Assembly (NCBI GenBank): GCA_948477625.1
Contig: CAOLNK010000005.1
Coordinates: 10,766-74,765 of the forward strand
Direction of reading: 5' to 3'
DNA: 64,000 bases
Origin: an uncultured Candidatus Saccharibacteria bacterium
Lineage (GTDB): Bacteria; Patescibacteriota; Saccharimonadia; Saccharimonadales; Saccharimonadaceae
The position numbers and the translations under genes are program-made. The notes below the pieces were generated by a model. It was not told the DNA's origin. It did not search any database and saw only the letters and a list, made by a program, of their open reading frames with translations. Positions 7,662 through 16,225 of this stretch are shown here, in pieces (positions within the stretch are counted from its first letter, which is position 1; each line of letters starts with the position of its first letter).

Positions 7662-8666
7662 ATGGAAGGAACAATGAACAAAAAACAGATTTTTGTCACG
7701 CTTTTCTGGACAGCAGTGCTGATTGGTATCGTATACGCGTATCTGTCGAATCGCAATGAAATTGGCGAGGCGGTGGGGTATTTGCAGGATATGAATATCA
7801 CAGTTGTATTGTTGCTGGTGCCGGTAATTTTCTTCATGTGGTGCGCAGCGGGTCGGATTTGGCATCCGTACCTGAAAGCTGACGGATTGAGTGCAAGACT
7901 TTTAAGCAGTATTCAGTACGAGATTAACTTTGTTGATACAGTATTGCCATTCTTCAGTATTACGGGAGCGGTTTATGCATTGGCAAGGTTGAAAAAGCTG
8001 AATGTGCCTGAGGGTAAGGCGAGCGGGATGATTGTCTTTCGCTACATCATCTCCATCTCTACAAAATGGATTGAAATCGCGATTGCGATGGTGATTCTGG
8101 CGGCGATGGGCAAAACGGGAGAAATGCCGGCGTGGGTCGTGTGTGTGGTCTGCATATTGATTGTTGCGGTTACGGTAGGTTTTACAGTTGGTTTAATAAT
8201 CTACCAGAGAAAGGTGCGGGTGCCGAGAAAGCTGGCACGTAGTCAGGCACTTGGCAAAACCGCCGCGGCAATACAGGAGCAGCTGGATAATTTATTCCAG
8301 ACCTTAGACCTGATTTTTAGCCAGAAAGGTGCGTTGCTACAGTCGTTCGTATGGGGAATGGTGTATTCACTGCTGGAAGTACTGCCGTTTTGGGTGGTAG
8401 CAACCGCAATGGGACACGCAGAATTATTACTACCGATTATCGTTGCATCCGGCGTAGCGATTACGGTGGGTATAATTATACCCACTCCGATGGGAATCGG
8501 AGGATTTGACGGCGCTATGATATTATTCCTTGGTAGCATAGGCTCCAGCGTTGCACTGGTGTCAGCTATCGTAATCACAACACGTGTTTTGGTGCTGGTT
8601 GGAAGCGCAGTTACAGGTATTCCGTTTTGGATGAACGGAATGAGAAGCATCGAAAGTGAAAACTGA
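7662..8666 (+). CDS. LPG-synthase-TM / flippase-like integral membrane protein
   Basis: 334 residues with about eight hydrophobic helices. The C-terminal part (PTPMGIGGFDGAMILFLGSI, then repeated Ile/Val-rich helices) matches the lysylphosphatidylglycerol-synthase transmembrane family (formerly UPF0104), whose members move or modify lipids. No soluble aminoacyltransferase domain follows, so a flippase-like role is more likely than lipid lysylation. The start is set by AAAGGAGG 7 nt before the ATG at 7662; an ATG at 7674 is a possible alternative. Confidence 0.7.
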   Translation: MEGTMNKKQIFVTLFWTAVLIGIVYAYLSNRNEIGEAVGYLQDMNITVVLLLVPVIFFMWCAAGRIWHPYLKADGLSARLLSSIQYEINFVDTVLPFFSITGAVYALARLKKLNVPEGKASGMIVFRYIISISTKWIEIAIAMVILAAMGKTGEMPAWVVCVVCILIVAVTVGFTVGLIIYQRKVRVPRKLARSQALGKTAAAIQEQLDNLFQTLDLIFSQKGALLQSFVWGMVYSLLEVLPFWVVATAMGHAELLLPIIVASGVAITVGIIIPTPMGIGGFDGAMILFLGSIGSSVALVSAIVITTRVLVLVGSAVTGIPFWMNGMRSIESEN

Positions 8667-8701
8667 AGACTGAAGACTGAAGACTGAAGACTGAAGACTG
8701 A
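8662..8701. repeat. Heptanucleotide tandem repeat (ACTGAAG)
   Basis: Five perfect ACTGAAG units plus a partial sixth begin in the last codons of the membrane-protein gene, and the first TGA is its stop codon. Because seven is not a multiple of three, unit changes shift frame, but the stop lies in the first unit, so the protein end would be unaffected. Confidence 0.9.
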
Positions 8702-8735
8702 GCATTGCGACAAAGTTGCTATCCAAATTAGCTTA

Positions 8736-8763
8736 GGGGCTCCATCGGTTGATGGGGCCTTTC
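8736..8763 (+). terminator. Terminator between the membrane-protein gene and tyrS
   Basis: GGCTCCATC/GATGGGGCC stem with a GGTT loop, followed by a short T-run. It precedes the tyrS promoter. Confidence 0.75.
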
Positions 8764-8787
8764 GGCATTTTATGGTATAATTACCCT

Positions 8788-10017
8788 ATGAATTTATCGG
8801 AAGAACTAATCTGGAGAGGTTTTTACGCCGAAACCTCGATTAAAGACCCGGCGGAATTAGATAATCGGGCAAACAAAAAGTTCTATTGGGGTGCCGACCC
8901 GTCGGCTGATTCCCTAACGATTGGCAACCTAGCGGCGGCCATGATGTGCGCTTGTTTTGTGCGCCATGGTTATCAGCCGTATTTGCTTGTGGGCGGTGCG
9001 ACCGGACAGATTGGTGATCCGAAAGACAACGGTGAGCGTGACTTGAAACCACTGGAAGAGGTGGAACACAACAAGGCTTGTATTGGCGCGCAGATGAAAA
9101 ACATTGTGCGCAGTGATGAGTTGGTGATGGTGGACAACTATGAGTGGTTCAAGGACATGAACTATCTAGCGTTTTTGCGCGAGGTAGGCAAAGCATTCTC
9201 GATGACGCAGTTGCTTGACCGGCAGTTTGTGCAGGCGCGGATTGGTGAAGGTGGTAGCGGGATTTCTTATGCTGAGTTTTCTTATACTCTGATTCAGGGG
9301 TACGATTTCTTGCATTTGTACCGCGAATATGGGATTGATTTGCAACTTTGTGGGGCAGACCAATTTGGCAATTGTTCGAGCGGGATTCACCTGATTAAGC
9401 GCTTGGAAGGCGCGACGGCCGATGCTTGGAGTACGCCGCTAGTGATTGACCCAGCAACGGGACGCAAATTTGGTAAGTCGGAAGGAAATGCGATTTGGTT
9501 GGCCGGGCGTGATAATGGTAGCGGGAATTATACTTCGGTGTTTGATTTTTATCAGTTCTGGATTAACCAGCCAGATACGGCGTTGGAATACTTGATGAAG
9601 ATTTACACATTATTGGAGAAGCCGGAGCTAGAAGAGATCTTGACGAAGCATGCCGAGCATCCCGAGCAGCGGATTGCGCAGAAGGCTTTGGCGAAGGGTG
9701 TAACTGAGGTAGTACATGGCAAAGAGGCGGCCAAAGCGGTGATTAATCTGAGCGAGAGACTATTTACAGAGGATTTATCAAGCCTTACGGGCGAAGAAAT
9801 TGTGGAAATGGGTAAATATCTAGCCAAGGGGCAGATGAGCGATAAGCTGTTTGATATCTTGGTAGCAACTGGACTAGCGAGCAGCAAAGGTGAAGCGCGA
9901 AAATTAGCCGCGGCTGGAGCGATTACGGTGAACGGCACCAAAGTGACCGAAGATGCCGTAATTGACCAAATTGCGATTGTGAAGCGCGGTAAGAATAAAT
10001 TTGCCGTGGTGATGTAG
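8788..10017 (+). CDS. tyrS: Tyrosyl-tRNA synthetase
   Basis: 409 residues. It charges tRNA-Tyr with tyrosine. The class I HIGH-like region appears as PSADSLTIGNL and the KMSKS loop as KFGKSEGN. A C-terminal S4-type RNA-binding domain (about the last 65 residues, ATGLASSKGEARKLAAAGAI) completes the TyrRS architecture. The TATAAT at 8776-8781 is six bases before this ATG and there is no ribosome-binding site, so I place the start here rather than at an in-frame ATG at 8749 upstream of the promoter. A leaderless mRNA is predicted. Confidence 0.95.
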   Translation: MNLSEELIWRGFYAETSIKDPAELDNRANKKFYWGADPSADSLTIGNLAAAMMCACFVRHGYQPYLLVGGATGQIGDPKDNGERDLKPLEEVEHNKACIGAQMKNIVRSDELVMVDNYEWFKDMNYLAFLREVGKAFSMTQLLDRQFVQARIGEGGSGISYAEFSYTLIQGYDFLHLYREYGIDLQLCGADQFGNCSSGIHLIKRLEGATADAWSTPLVIDPATGRKFGKSEGNAIWLAGRDNGSGNYTSVFDFYQFWINQPDTALEYLMKIYTLLEKPELEEILTKHAEHPEQRIAQKALAKGVTEVVHGKEAAKAVINLSERLFTEDLSSLTGEEIVEMGKYLAKGQMSDKLFDILVATGLASSKGEARKLAAAGAITVNGTKVTEDAVIDQIAIVKRGKNKFAVVM

Positions 10018-10032
10018 ATCGATTTAGGGATT

Positions 10033-10068
10033 TGAAAAACCGCCCGATGGTGCTGGGCGGTTTTTGCT
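10033..10068. terminator. Bidirectional terminator after tyrS
   Basis: AAAACCGCCC/GGGCGGTTTT with an 8-base loop. It has T-runs on both strands and serves tyrS and the convergent 10087-10905 gene. Confidence 0.9.
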
Positions 10069-10086
10069 TGTAGTGTACAGGAATGC

Positions 10087-10905
10087 TTAATAAAAATAGT
10101 GCCGACGACCATTACGGTCTTTATTTTTTAGGTCGTGATTATAGTTAAAATCGCCGTGCTCTCTGATATAAGCCCGGTAGCAAACCTTCTTGGCTGAGTA
10201 ATCCTTTTCCGGCATTACGATGCCAGCTGGTATCTCCATTTCATACGGAAAGATGTCCCATTCCCGATGGGTATACCCAGAGTATTCTTCTATATAGGTA
10301 GCATACGGTTTACCATTGTTATAATCTTTCTTAGTATGAAAACCAATGCGATACTCTGAAACTGGAGGTAAAATTCCTAACTTGCGCAACTCTTTTACGG
10401 CTTTTTTAACTGGCTTTGGCGCCCTGTAAAACGGCTCAAGGGTTAAGTGGAGTGCATAGCCGCATAAGTCTTTAAGACAAATAGTTGCACTGCGCCCGCC
10501 CCATTGATCACCATATTCTTCAACACTTAGATGAATATAATCCGCTCCAACAGAGACTTCGGTAACCCACCATTTTGAATTGTCTCCCCGCAAAATACTG
10601 GGGATATCTTTACAAAATTCTGTCGCCATCTTTACTGTAGCCTTATAATATTCTTCCGAAAAGTCGTCTTTCAGCTCTGGGTTGGTGTCTCGTTCCTCAT
10701 GACTAGGAAAAAACAGAATATCCTCTTGCGGGTTAATCTTCATCATGATGTCATCCATGTCTGTTACTACATCGCCATAACGGACACAGAGTAACTTAGT
10801 CTGAATTGGGAACGGTTTACCAGCTCCATTAAACTCTGCATTCTCCGCGTCTGCACAGATAAAGAAATGATTCGTCATATCTAAAACATATTCAACTCCC
10901 TGCAT
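10087..10905 (-). CDS. Hypothetical protein with structured mRNA leader
   Basis: 272 residues, family not recognised; no signal peptide or membrane helix. It is rich in aromatic residues and acidic clusters, with a basic His/Arg C-terminal tail. AGGAGGG precedes the ATG. It is driven by a consensus promoter (11064-11092) through a roughly 150-nt leader with nested hairpins. Promoter, leader and RBS style match the unknown genes at 393-1742 and 61480-62085, so these may share regulation, although the proteins are not similar. Confidence 0.75.
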   Translation of the reverse strand: MQGVEYVLDMTNHFFICADAENAEFNGAGKPFPIQTKLLCVRYGDVVTDMDDIMMKINPQEDILFFPSHEERDTNPELKDDFSEEYYKATVKMATEFCKDIPSILRGDNSKWWVTEVSVGADYIHLSVEEYGDQWGGRSATICLKDLCGYALHLTLEPFYRAPKPVKKAVKELRKLGILPPVSEYRIGFHTKKDYNNGKPYATYIEEYSGYTHREWDIFPYEMEIPAGIVMPEKDYSAKKVCYRAYIREHGDFNYNHDLKNKDRNGRRHYFY

Positions 10906-10949
10906 ATCAATTCCCTCCTAATGATATCTAATTTCTGGTTTTTGAATTA

Positions 10950-11058
10950 TTTATGATATATACACCACAAGCTTTTAATCTACCTAAGGCTCATAAGAGC
11001 CACTAGGTTTTAGTATTAAAAACTTGTGGCTCCGTAGTATGTATACTACGGCCTTATA
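10950..11058 (-). promoter_or_regulatory. Nested-hairpin 5-prime leader of the 10087-10905 gene
   Basis: On the minus strand the leader contains a perfect hairpin CCGTAGTATACATACTACGG. A long stem follows (CCACAAG...TTAAT paired with ATTAAAAG...TTGTGG) that encloses a further GGCTC/GAGCC hairpin. No named riboswitch motif is evident. Confidence 0.6.
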
Positions 11059-11063
11059 CTTCC

Positions 11064-11092
11064 ATTGTAGCACACTTATCTAATTTTGTCAA
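11064..11092 (-). promoter_or_regulatory. Promoter of the 10087-10905 gene, TTGACA-17-TACAAT
   Basis: Minus-strand TTGACA (11087-11092) and TACAAT (11064-11069), spacer 17, with GTGTGC before the -10. Confidence 0.8.
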
Positions 11093-11271
11093 TACAATTT
11101 ATGGTAAATTTGTGAGTTTGGCAAAAAATTGGCATTATAGCACGGTTTTGCAAAAACATACAAGCACAAGTTTGATGAAAAAGACAAAAAGTGCTTGGCA
11201 AAAGTGACAACAAAATGACAATTCCCCGCCGGGTATGGTAGTTTTTATAGCATTTGTGTTATAATTGATAT

Positions 11272-14019
11272 ATGGTAAAAATTGCGAATAACTCTGGTAG
11301 CAAGTCTACCAAAAGAGCAAAAATGGGGGTTTATTCTAGCTTAGTGACGGATCGAACTCGGAAACTAGCCAAGAGTGTCCAGGCAAAAGCCTCTCAAGTG
11401 ACAAAGAAAAAAACTGGAAATAAAACTAATGCGAACTTGCGCCCACTGCCCAAGGAACAACCGGCGAGGTTTTTTGCGCACTTCCGTTGGGAGCGAATTA
11501 AGGCCTATTGGTTCTCTAAGGAGGGGTTGAAGCGCATTGGCAAGATTTTTGCAGCTTGTGTGTTGCTTGGGATTATCTTGGTGGGAGCGTTGTTTGTGTA
11601 TTATAAGAGCCAGCTCAAAGAGATTCAGCTGGGCAATTTGACGATTTCCGAGACCGTAAATACCTATCTAGACCGCAATGGTGTGGTACTTTGGGAAGAC
11701 AAGGGCGATGCGGATTATCGTCTTGTGGTGGAGGGTGACCAGATTTCTACCTACGTGCGACAGGCAACGGTGGCAATTGAGGACCGCAGTTTTTATAGCC
11801 ACCCGGGCGTAGACCTTTCCGCATTAGTGCGCGCGGCGCTGTCAACTCTGACGGGGCGAGGCGTGCAAGGTGGGTCCACTTTGACTCAGCAGTTGATTAA
11901 GCAACTCTATTTCTCAGATGAAGCCGTAAGTAAAAATCGTGGTGGTATCGCACGAAAGGTAAAAGAGCTAATTCTCTCGATTGAGCTCGAGAAGATGTAT
12001 AGTAAAGAGCAGATTATTACCATGTATTTGAACGAATCGCCTTATGGTGGTCGTCGTAATGGTATTGAAAGCGCGGCACAGACCTATTTTGGCAAGAGTG
12101 CGAAAGATTTGAACTTGGCCGAGAGCGCGCTTTTGGCTTCAATTCCGAATAATCCAGCTTACCTAAACCCTTATTATGAAGCCGGTAACGAAGCTTTGAT
12201 TGCGCGCCAGCATAAGACTTTGGACGTGATGGCAGAGATGGGATATATCACTGCAGACGAGGCGGCTGAGGCCAAAGAAGTGCCGATTTTGGATCAGATT
12301 TTGCCAGAGTCGACGCAGTACGATAATATCAAAGCCCCACACTTCGTGATGGAAGTGAAGAAGCAGCTAGAAGAGAAATATGGTATCCAGACGATGCGCA
12401 CCGGTGGCTATACGATTGTGACGACCTTGGATTACCGTGCTCAAGAGATGGCTGAAGCGGCCGTGGCGCTGGGTGCTAAGAGCTTGAGTACCAATGGTAG
12501 TGACAATATCGCTTTGGCTTCGGTAGATGCCGAAACCGCACAGGTGATTGCGATGGTAGGCTCAGTAGACTGGAATACACCAGTGTATGGCGAGGTGAAT
12601 GCGGCAACTTCTCCGTTGGAACCGGGCTCTTCGATTAAGCCGTTGCTTGACTTTACGCCACTATTCTCGCTCACTGGGGACAAAGTATATGGCCCGGGTA
12701 CGGTGTTGAAAGATGAGAATATCGACTCGATTTATTGTGCAGGATATACCGGTTCGTGTGCTTTGCGCAACTTTACCGGTAAGTTTTATGGAAACGTGAC
12801 AATTCGACAAGCTCTGGGCAACTCGCTTAACATTCCAGCGGCAAAGGCTTTGGCGATTGTGGGAATTGATAATGCGCTCGAAATCTTGCATGGTCTAGGT
12901 GATAAAAACTATTGTGCTGATAGTAGTACCGCTGGGCTTTCGATGGCAATTGGTAGTGGTTGTACGGTGTTACCAGTGGAGCATGCTAACGCTTATGCAT
13001 CGATTGCACGCGGTGGCGTATATAAGGAGCTAGCTTATGTGCTAGAGCTAAAAGATCAGACTGGCAAGTTACTAGAATCTTGGGAAGATGTAGCTGGTGA
13101 ACGCGTAGTGGATGAGCAGGTGGCTTACGAAATCTCTAGTATTTTGAGTGACTCTTCAGCACGGCAACTCGTGTTTGGCTCATCAGGTACAGCACCAGGA
13201 TTCGTGGTGAACGGGGTTTGGACTGGTACCAAGACCGGTACTTCGACTACATCCAACAGTGCAGTGGCAAAAGATTTGTGGATGGCGAGTTACTCAACCG
13301 CGATTGCGACGGTGGTATGGAATGGTAACCATGATGGTTCTGGCCTGCGCAGTAGCTCTAACAACGTGACACGGATTGTGGTGAATAGTTATATGGAGAA
13401 TGTCCACAAAAATCTTTATGCTCAGGAGGGCAAGTGGAAGTCGGGTGATCAACCGGTGAAGCCATCAGGTATCCAGAGCTTGACTGTGAACGGCAAAACC
13501 GACATCTGGCCATCTTGGTACAGTGATAAGAACTCTGGCATTATCAAGGAAACCGTGGCCTTCAACAAGAAGAATGGTCTACGTGCGCAAGAATGTACAC
13601 CAGAGAGCCAACGGATTGAACTTGAATTGACGAAGTATGTTGATCCGGTGTCAAAGACAGAGACTTGGCATGTGCCAGAAGGTTATAATTACGAAGAGAT
13701 GGATACTTGTGAAACTGTAAATGCGGAGATTACAATTACGCGGCGAATTGTGACCGGTACAAGCGACAACTTGGAGATTAAGATTACTGCGGGCTCGAGT
13801 GATTTGGTGTCTTATCGTATCTTGGTAGATGGGAAGGAGTCAAAGAAGGGCTCGGTGACCAGCACGGTGCTGACGAATGGCTTGACCTATCCGGTAACTG
13901 GTACAGAAAAGAATGTGACGGTGGAAGTGACGGATGCCGATGGTAATACGGTACGCAAGTCTTTTACCTCGTTTACAAACAGTGATGTAAGCGGTGGGAC
14001 GTCTTCCGGGAATAACTAA
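11272..14019 (+). CDS. Class A penicillin-binding protein (glycosyltransferase/transpeptidase)
   Basis: 915 residues; polymerises and cross-links peptidoglycan outside the membrane. A basic cytoplasmic N-terminus is followed by one membrane helix near residues 87-110. The glycosyltransferase domain shows EDRSFYSHPGVD and GGSTLTQQLIKQL. The transpeptidase domain has SxxK in PGSSIKPL (near residue 453) and KTGT (near 653). About 130 residues of Ser/Thr-rich beta-like sequence form the C-terminus. TATAAT at 11260-11265 ends six bases before the ATG, predicting a leaderless mRNA. The gene symbol (pbp1a/ponA type) cannot be fixed from sequence alone. Confidence 0.92.
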   Translation: MVKIANNSGSKSTKRAKMGVYSSLVTDRTRKLAKSVQAKASQVTKKKTGNKTNANLRPLPKEQPARFFAHFRWERIKAYWFSKEGLKRIGKIFAACVLLGIILVGALFVYYKSQLKEIQLGNLTISETVNTYLDRNGVVLWEDKGDADYRLVVEGDQISTYVRQATVAIEDRSFYSHPGVDLSALVRAALSTLTGRGVQGGSTLTQQLIKQLYFSDEAVSKNRGGIARKVKELILSIELEKMYSKEQIITMYLNESPYGGRRNGIESAAQTYFGKSAKDLNLAESALLASIPNNPAYLNPYYEAGNEALIARQHKTLDVMAEMGYITADEAAEAKEVPILDQILPESTQYDNIKAPHFVMEVKKQLEEKYGIQTMRTGGYTIVTTLDYRAQEMAEAAVALGAKSLSTNGSDNIALASVDAETAQVIAMVGSVDWNTPVYGEVNAATSPLEPGSSIKPLLDFTPLFSLTGDKVYGPGTVLKDENIDSIYCAGYTGSCALRNFTGKFYGNVTIRQALGNSLNIPAAKALAIVGIDNALEILHGLGDKNYCADSSTAGLSMAIGSGCTVLPVEHANAYASIARGGVYKELAYVLELKDQTGKLLESWEDVAGERVVDEQVAYEISSILSDSSARQLVFGSSGTAPGFVVNGVWTGTKTGTSTTSNSAVAKDLWMASYSTAIATVVWNGNHDGSGLRSSSNNVTRIVVNSYMENVHKNLYAQEGKWKSGDQPVKPSGIQSLTVNGKTDIWPSWYSDKNSGIIKETVAFNKKNGLRAQECTPESQRIELELTKYVDPVSKTETWHVPEGYNYEEMDTCETVNAEITITRRIVTGTSDNLEIKITAGSSDLVSYRILVDGKESKKGSVTSTVLTNGLTYPVTGTEKNVTVEVTDADGNTVRKSFTSFTNSDVSGGTSSGNN

Positions 14020-14033
14020 TACCTGAACAACTT

Positions 14034-14057
14034 GAGGCCCCGCGGATGCGGGGCCTC
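14034..14057. terminator. Strong GC hairpin between convergent genes
   Basis: GAGGCCCCGC/GCGGGGCCTC, a 10-bp perfect stem, between the PBP gene and the convergent PIN gene. It lacks a T-run, so it may act as an end-processing barrier rather than a classic terminator. Confidence 0.6.
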
Positions 14058-14081
14058 CGAAGTGGCTATCGTTGCAATCTA

Positions 14082-14912
14082 CTACCGAGATTTGTTTGCA
14101 TTAGATTTGGCTGAGGTGGACCTTGTACTGGAGGTCTTGGTAATGGTTTTAGTTGTCCGAGTTACAGGCTTGCTTGCGGGATTATTAGTGATTTTGCTAG
14201 CAGACTTATTTGTAACCTTGTTCACGACAGGGCGAGCAAACATCATAGTGCCAGCAGCAGTTTGATTGACGCGCACGAACTCAACTTCGATTTCTTCACC
14301 AATCTTCTTACTGGCGTGGTCTACAACTACCATAGTGCCATCTTTGAGGTAGGCTACGCCCTGGTCGGCGCCACTACCGGCAGCAATAATTTTTACTTTG
14401 GTCTTTTCTCCTGGGAGATATTCGCCACGCAAGACCAGAGCCAAAGCATTAAGGTTGAGCGTGTCAATATGTTCGGTGGCGGCCACTTTTTCTAGATTGT
14501 AATCATTGGTAAGAATGGCGCCACGGTTTTGGTGCGCGAGCTCGAGCAGGCGATTGTCGACTGGGGTGCGGTCAAGCTGATCGGGCAAAATCGTGACATC
14601 GAAATGTATGACGCGCTCGAGCTCGCGCACAGCGTCAAGGCCCGCACGGGCCCGCAGACGCTTATCATGATCCTTGCCGTCGGCCAATAATTGCAATTCC
14701 TGAATGACGCTCCGAGGGACAATCAAATCATCGCTGATGAAGCCGGTCTGGGCGACGGCAAGCAAACGTGGGTCCATCAAGGCCGAGGTGTCCACATAGA
14801 CTTTGCGTTTTTGATTGGACCCCATGAATGGAGTCTTCTTGATATTTTTGACGGTAAGCACCGTGGTTTCTGCTAAAATTAGCAGAATGATAACTAATAT
14901 AAATAATTCCAT
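14082..14912 (-). CDS. Membrane-anchored PIN-TRAM protein
   Basis: 276 residues: an N-terminal membrane helix (1-20), a PIN ribonuclease-like domain with the conserved acidic residues (VYVDTSALMD, then ELERV and LTNDYNL), a TRAM-like beta domain (KVKIIAAGSGADQGVAYLKD and on), and a Lys/Ser/Thr-rich tail. This matches YacL/PilT-N-type proteins with TRAM; RNA cleavage is inferred from the family. Two promoters are visible: TATAAT at 14921-14926, eight bases before the ATG, and a full promoter at 14965-14993. Confidence 0.85.
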   Translation of the reverse strand: MELFILVIILLILAETTVLTVKNIKKTPFMGSNQKRKVYVDTSALMDPRLLAVAQTGFISDDLIVPRSVIQELQLLADGKDHDKRLRARAGLDAVRELERVIHFDVTILPDQLDRTPVDNRLLELAHQNRGAILTNDYNLEKVAATEHIDTLNLNALALVLRGEYLPGEKTKVKIIAAGSGADQGVAYLKDGTMVVVDHASKKIGEEIEVEFVRVNQTAAGTMMFARPVVNKVTNKSASKITNNPASKPVTRTTKTITKTSSTRSTSAKSNANKSR

Positions 14913-14964
14913 ATTTTCCTATTATAACACGTCAAAAGCAGTGCCTTTGCAAGGCTATACCATC

Positions 14965-14993
14965 ATAGTAGCACAGTTTGATGATTTTGTCAA
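14965..14993 (-). promoter_or_regulatory. Upstream promoter of the PIN-TRAM gene
   Basis: Minus-strand TTGACA (14988-14993), 17 bp, TACTAT (14965-14970) with a GTGC extension. Its transcript would begin with a GCCTTTGCAAGGC-type hairpin near 14943-14955. Confidence 0.65.
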
Positions 14994-15052
14994 GACAGGA
15001 GACCTGAATGTTTAGATTGCATGGTAGTTTTTGAGATGGTTTAGATCTAATT

Positions 15053-16225
15053 TTATAATTTTACTTGGTCAACACCATGCTCGCGAGCGTATTTAGCATT
15101 GTCATCGAGAATCTTCTGGTATTTTTCGACTAAATCGTCACGTTTTTCGAGCTTAGCTACATCCATTGCCAGGTGATAACGTGAAGCGTGGTTGACGCTG
15201 AGCATCTGGAAAGGCGTAGTAGTACTACCATGTTCCTCAAAACCGTGTATGTGCAAACGGCTCGGACTAGTATACTGTGTGAGAATCTGTTGCAAAGTGG
15301 CGGGATAACCGTGGAAGTTAGCGATAATCGGACTGTCTTTGGTGAAGAGCTTCTCAAAATCGGCCAGTTTAAGCTTATTGTCAGTAGTACCGATGGCGTT
15401 GTAGGACAGCGCGGAGATATTGACGAAGCGGAACTTTTTGTTGGGAAAATCTTGACGCAGGATCTCGAGCGCTTTGATGGCTTCGCACGATACAATATCA
15501 CCAGCGGCGGTTAGAACATAATCGGGGTTTTCATCAGAGGCAAAATCAAAAATGCTGGCACCACCATGACTAAATTGATCGTCGGCCTGGTGCGAATCGA
15601 GCCAGCGTGGTTGCTCGGTTTTATTGAATGTTGTAAGGTTTACAACATTTGTGGAGCGGAGCATATAAATAAAAGCAGCTTCGGCGGCAACATCATCCAC
15701 TGGGAAAAGACAGTTGCTACGATTGCTGGGGAGGCTGAGTAAGGTAGAAATCAGGGCCGGAGACTGATGGGTGAAACCGTTATGATCTTGGCGCCAACAA
15801 GTGCTGGTAGACAAAAGGTTAGCTGCGGGATAAGGCGGGCGCCAGCTAACTTGGCTAGACTGGTCAAGAAACTTGAGATGTTGGAGAATTTGCGAAGTGA
15901 TGATAGTGAAGAAGGCTTCATAGCTAGTCATCATGGCAGTGCCGCCAGCAATCAAATGTCCGACCATGCAGGCAAATAAAGTGTTCTCAGACAACAGTTC
16001 AACAATTCGCCCATCGAAGGCCTCGGGCAAGTCAAAATCTTGCTGTGGTAAATCCCAGGCACGGGCGGAAACTTCAAAAACTGCGTCGAGCTTATTGCTG
16101 GTGGTTTCATCTGGAGAAAAGAGGTAGAAATCTTCGTGTTTGGACATATACTCGGCCATGACGGCGCCGAGACTGCGCGCGGGAGAGAAACTTTCCTGGC
16201 CATGGTTATCGACAACATCTATCAT
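15053..16225 (-). CDS. Phosphoketolase, C-terminal part (separate gene)
   Basis: 390 residues matching the C-terminal half of D-xylulose-5-P/fructose-6-P phosphoketolase: FSPDETTSNKLDAVFEV, the SYEAFF segment and WRQDHNGFTHQ are family hallmarks. Its ATG overlaps the stop of the N-terminal gene by four bases (ATGA), so the two are translationally coupled. In full-length enzymes the halves are joined by a segment carrying an ANPHANGG-like motif; neither product shows it. The two chains, about 750 residues together, probably assemble into one enzyme. Confidence 0.88.
   Translation of the reverse strand: MIDVVDNHGQESFSPARSLGAVMAEYMSKHEDFYLFSPDETTSNKLDAVFEVSARAWDLPQQDFDLPEAFDGRIVELLSENTLFACMVGHLIAGGTAMMTSYEAFFTIITSQILQHLKFLDQSSQVSWRPPYPAANLLSTSTCWRQDHNGFTHQSPALISTLLSLPSNRSNCLFPVDDVAAEAAFIYMLRSTNVVNLTTFNKTEQPRWLDSHQADDQFSHGGASIFDFASDENPDYVLTAAGDIVSCEAIKALEILRQDFPNKKFRFVNISALSYNAIGTTDNKLKLADFEKLFTKDSPIIANFHGYPATLQQILTQYTSPSRLHIHGFEEHGSTTTPFQMLSVNHASRYHLAMDVAKLEKRDDLVEKYQKILDDNAKYAREHGVDQVKL

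Noticed and set aside
8662..8701. CRISPR array
   Set aside because: Units are 7 bp with no spacers; no cas genes or spaced repeats exist anywhere in the window.
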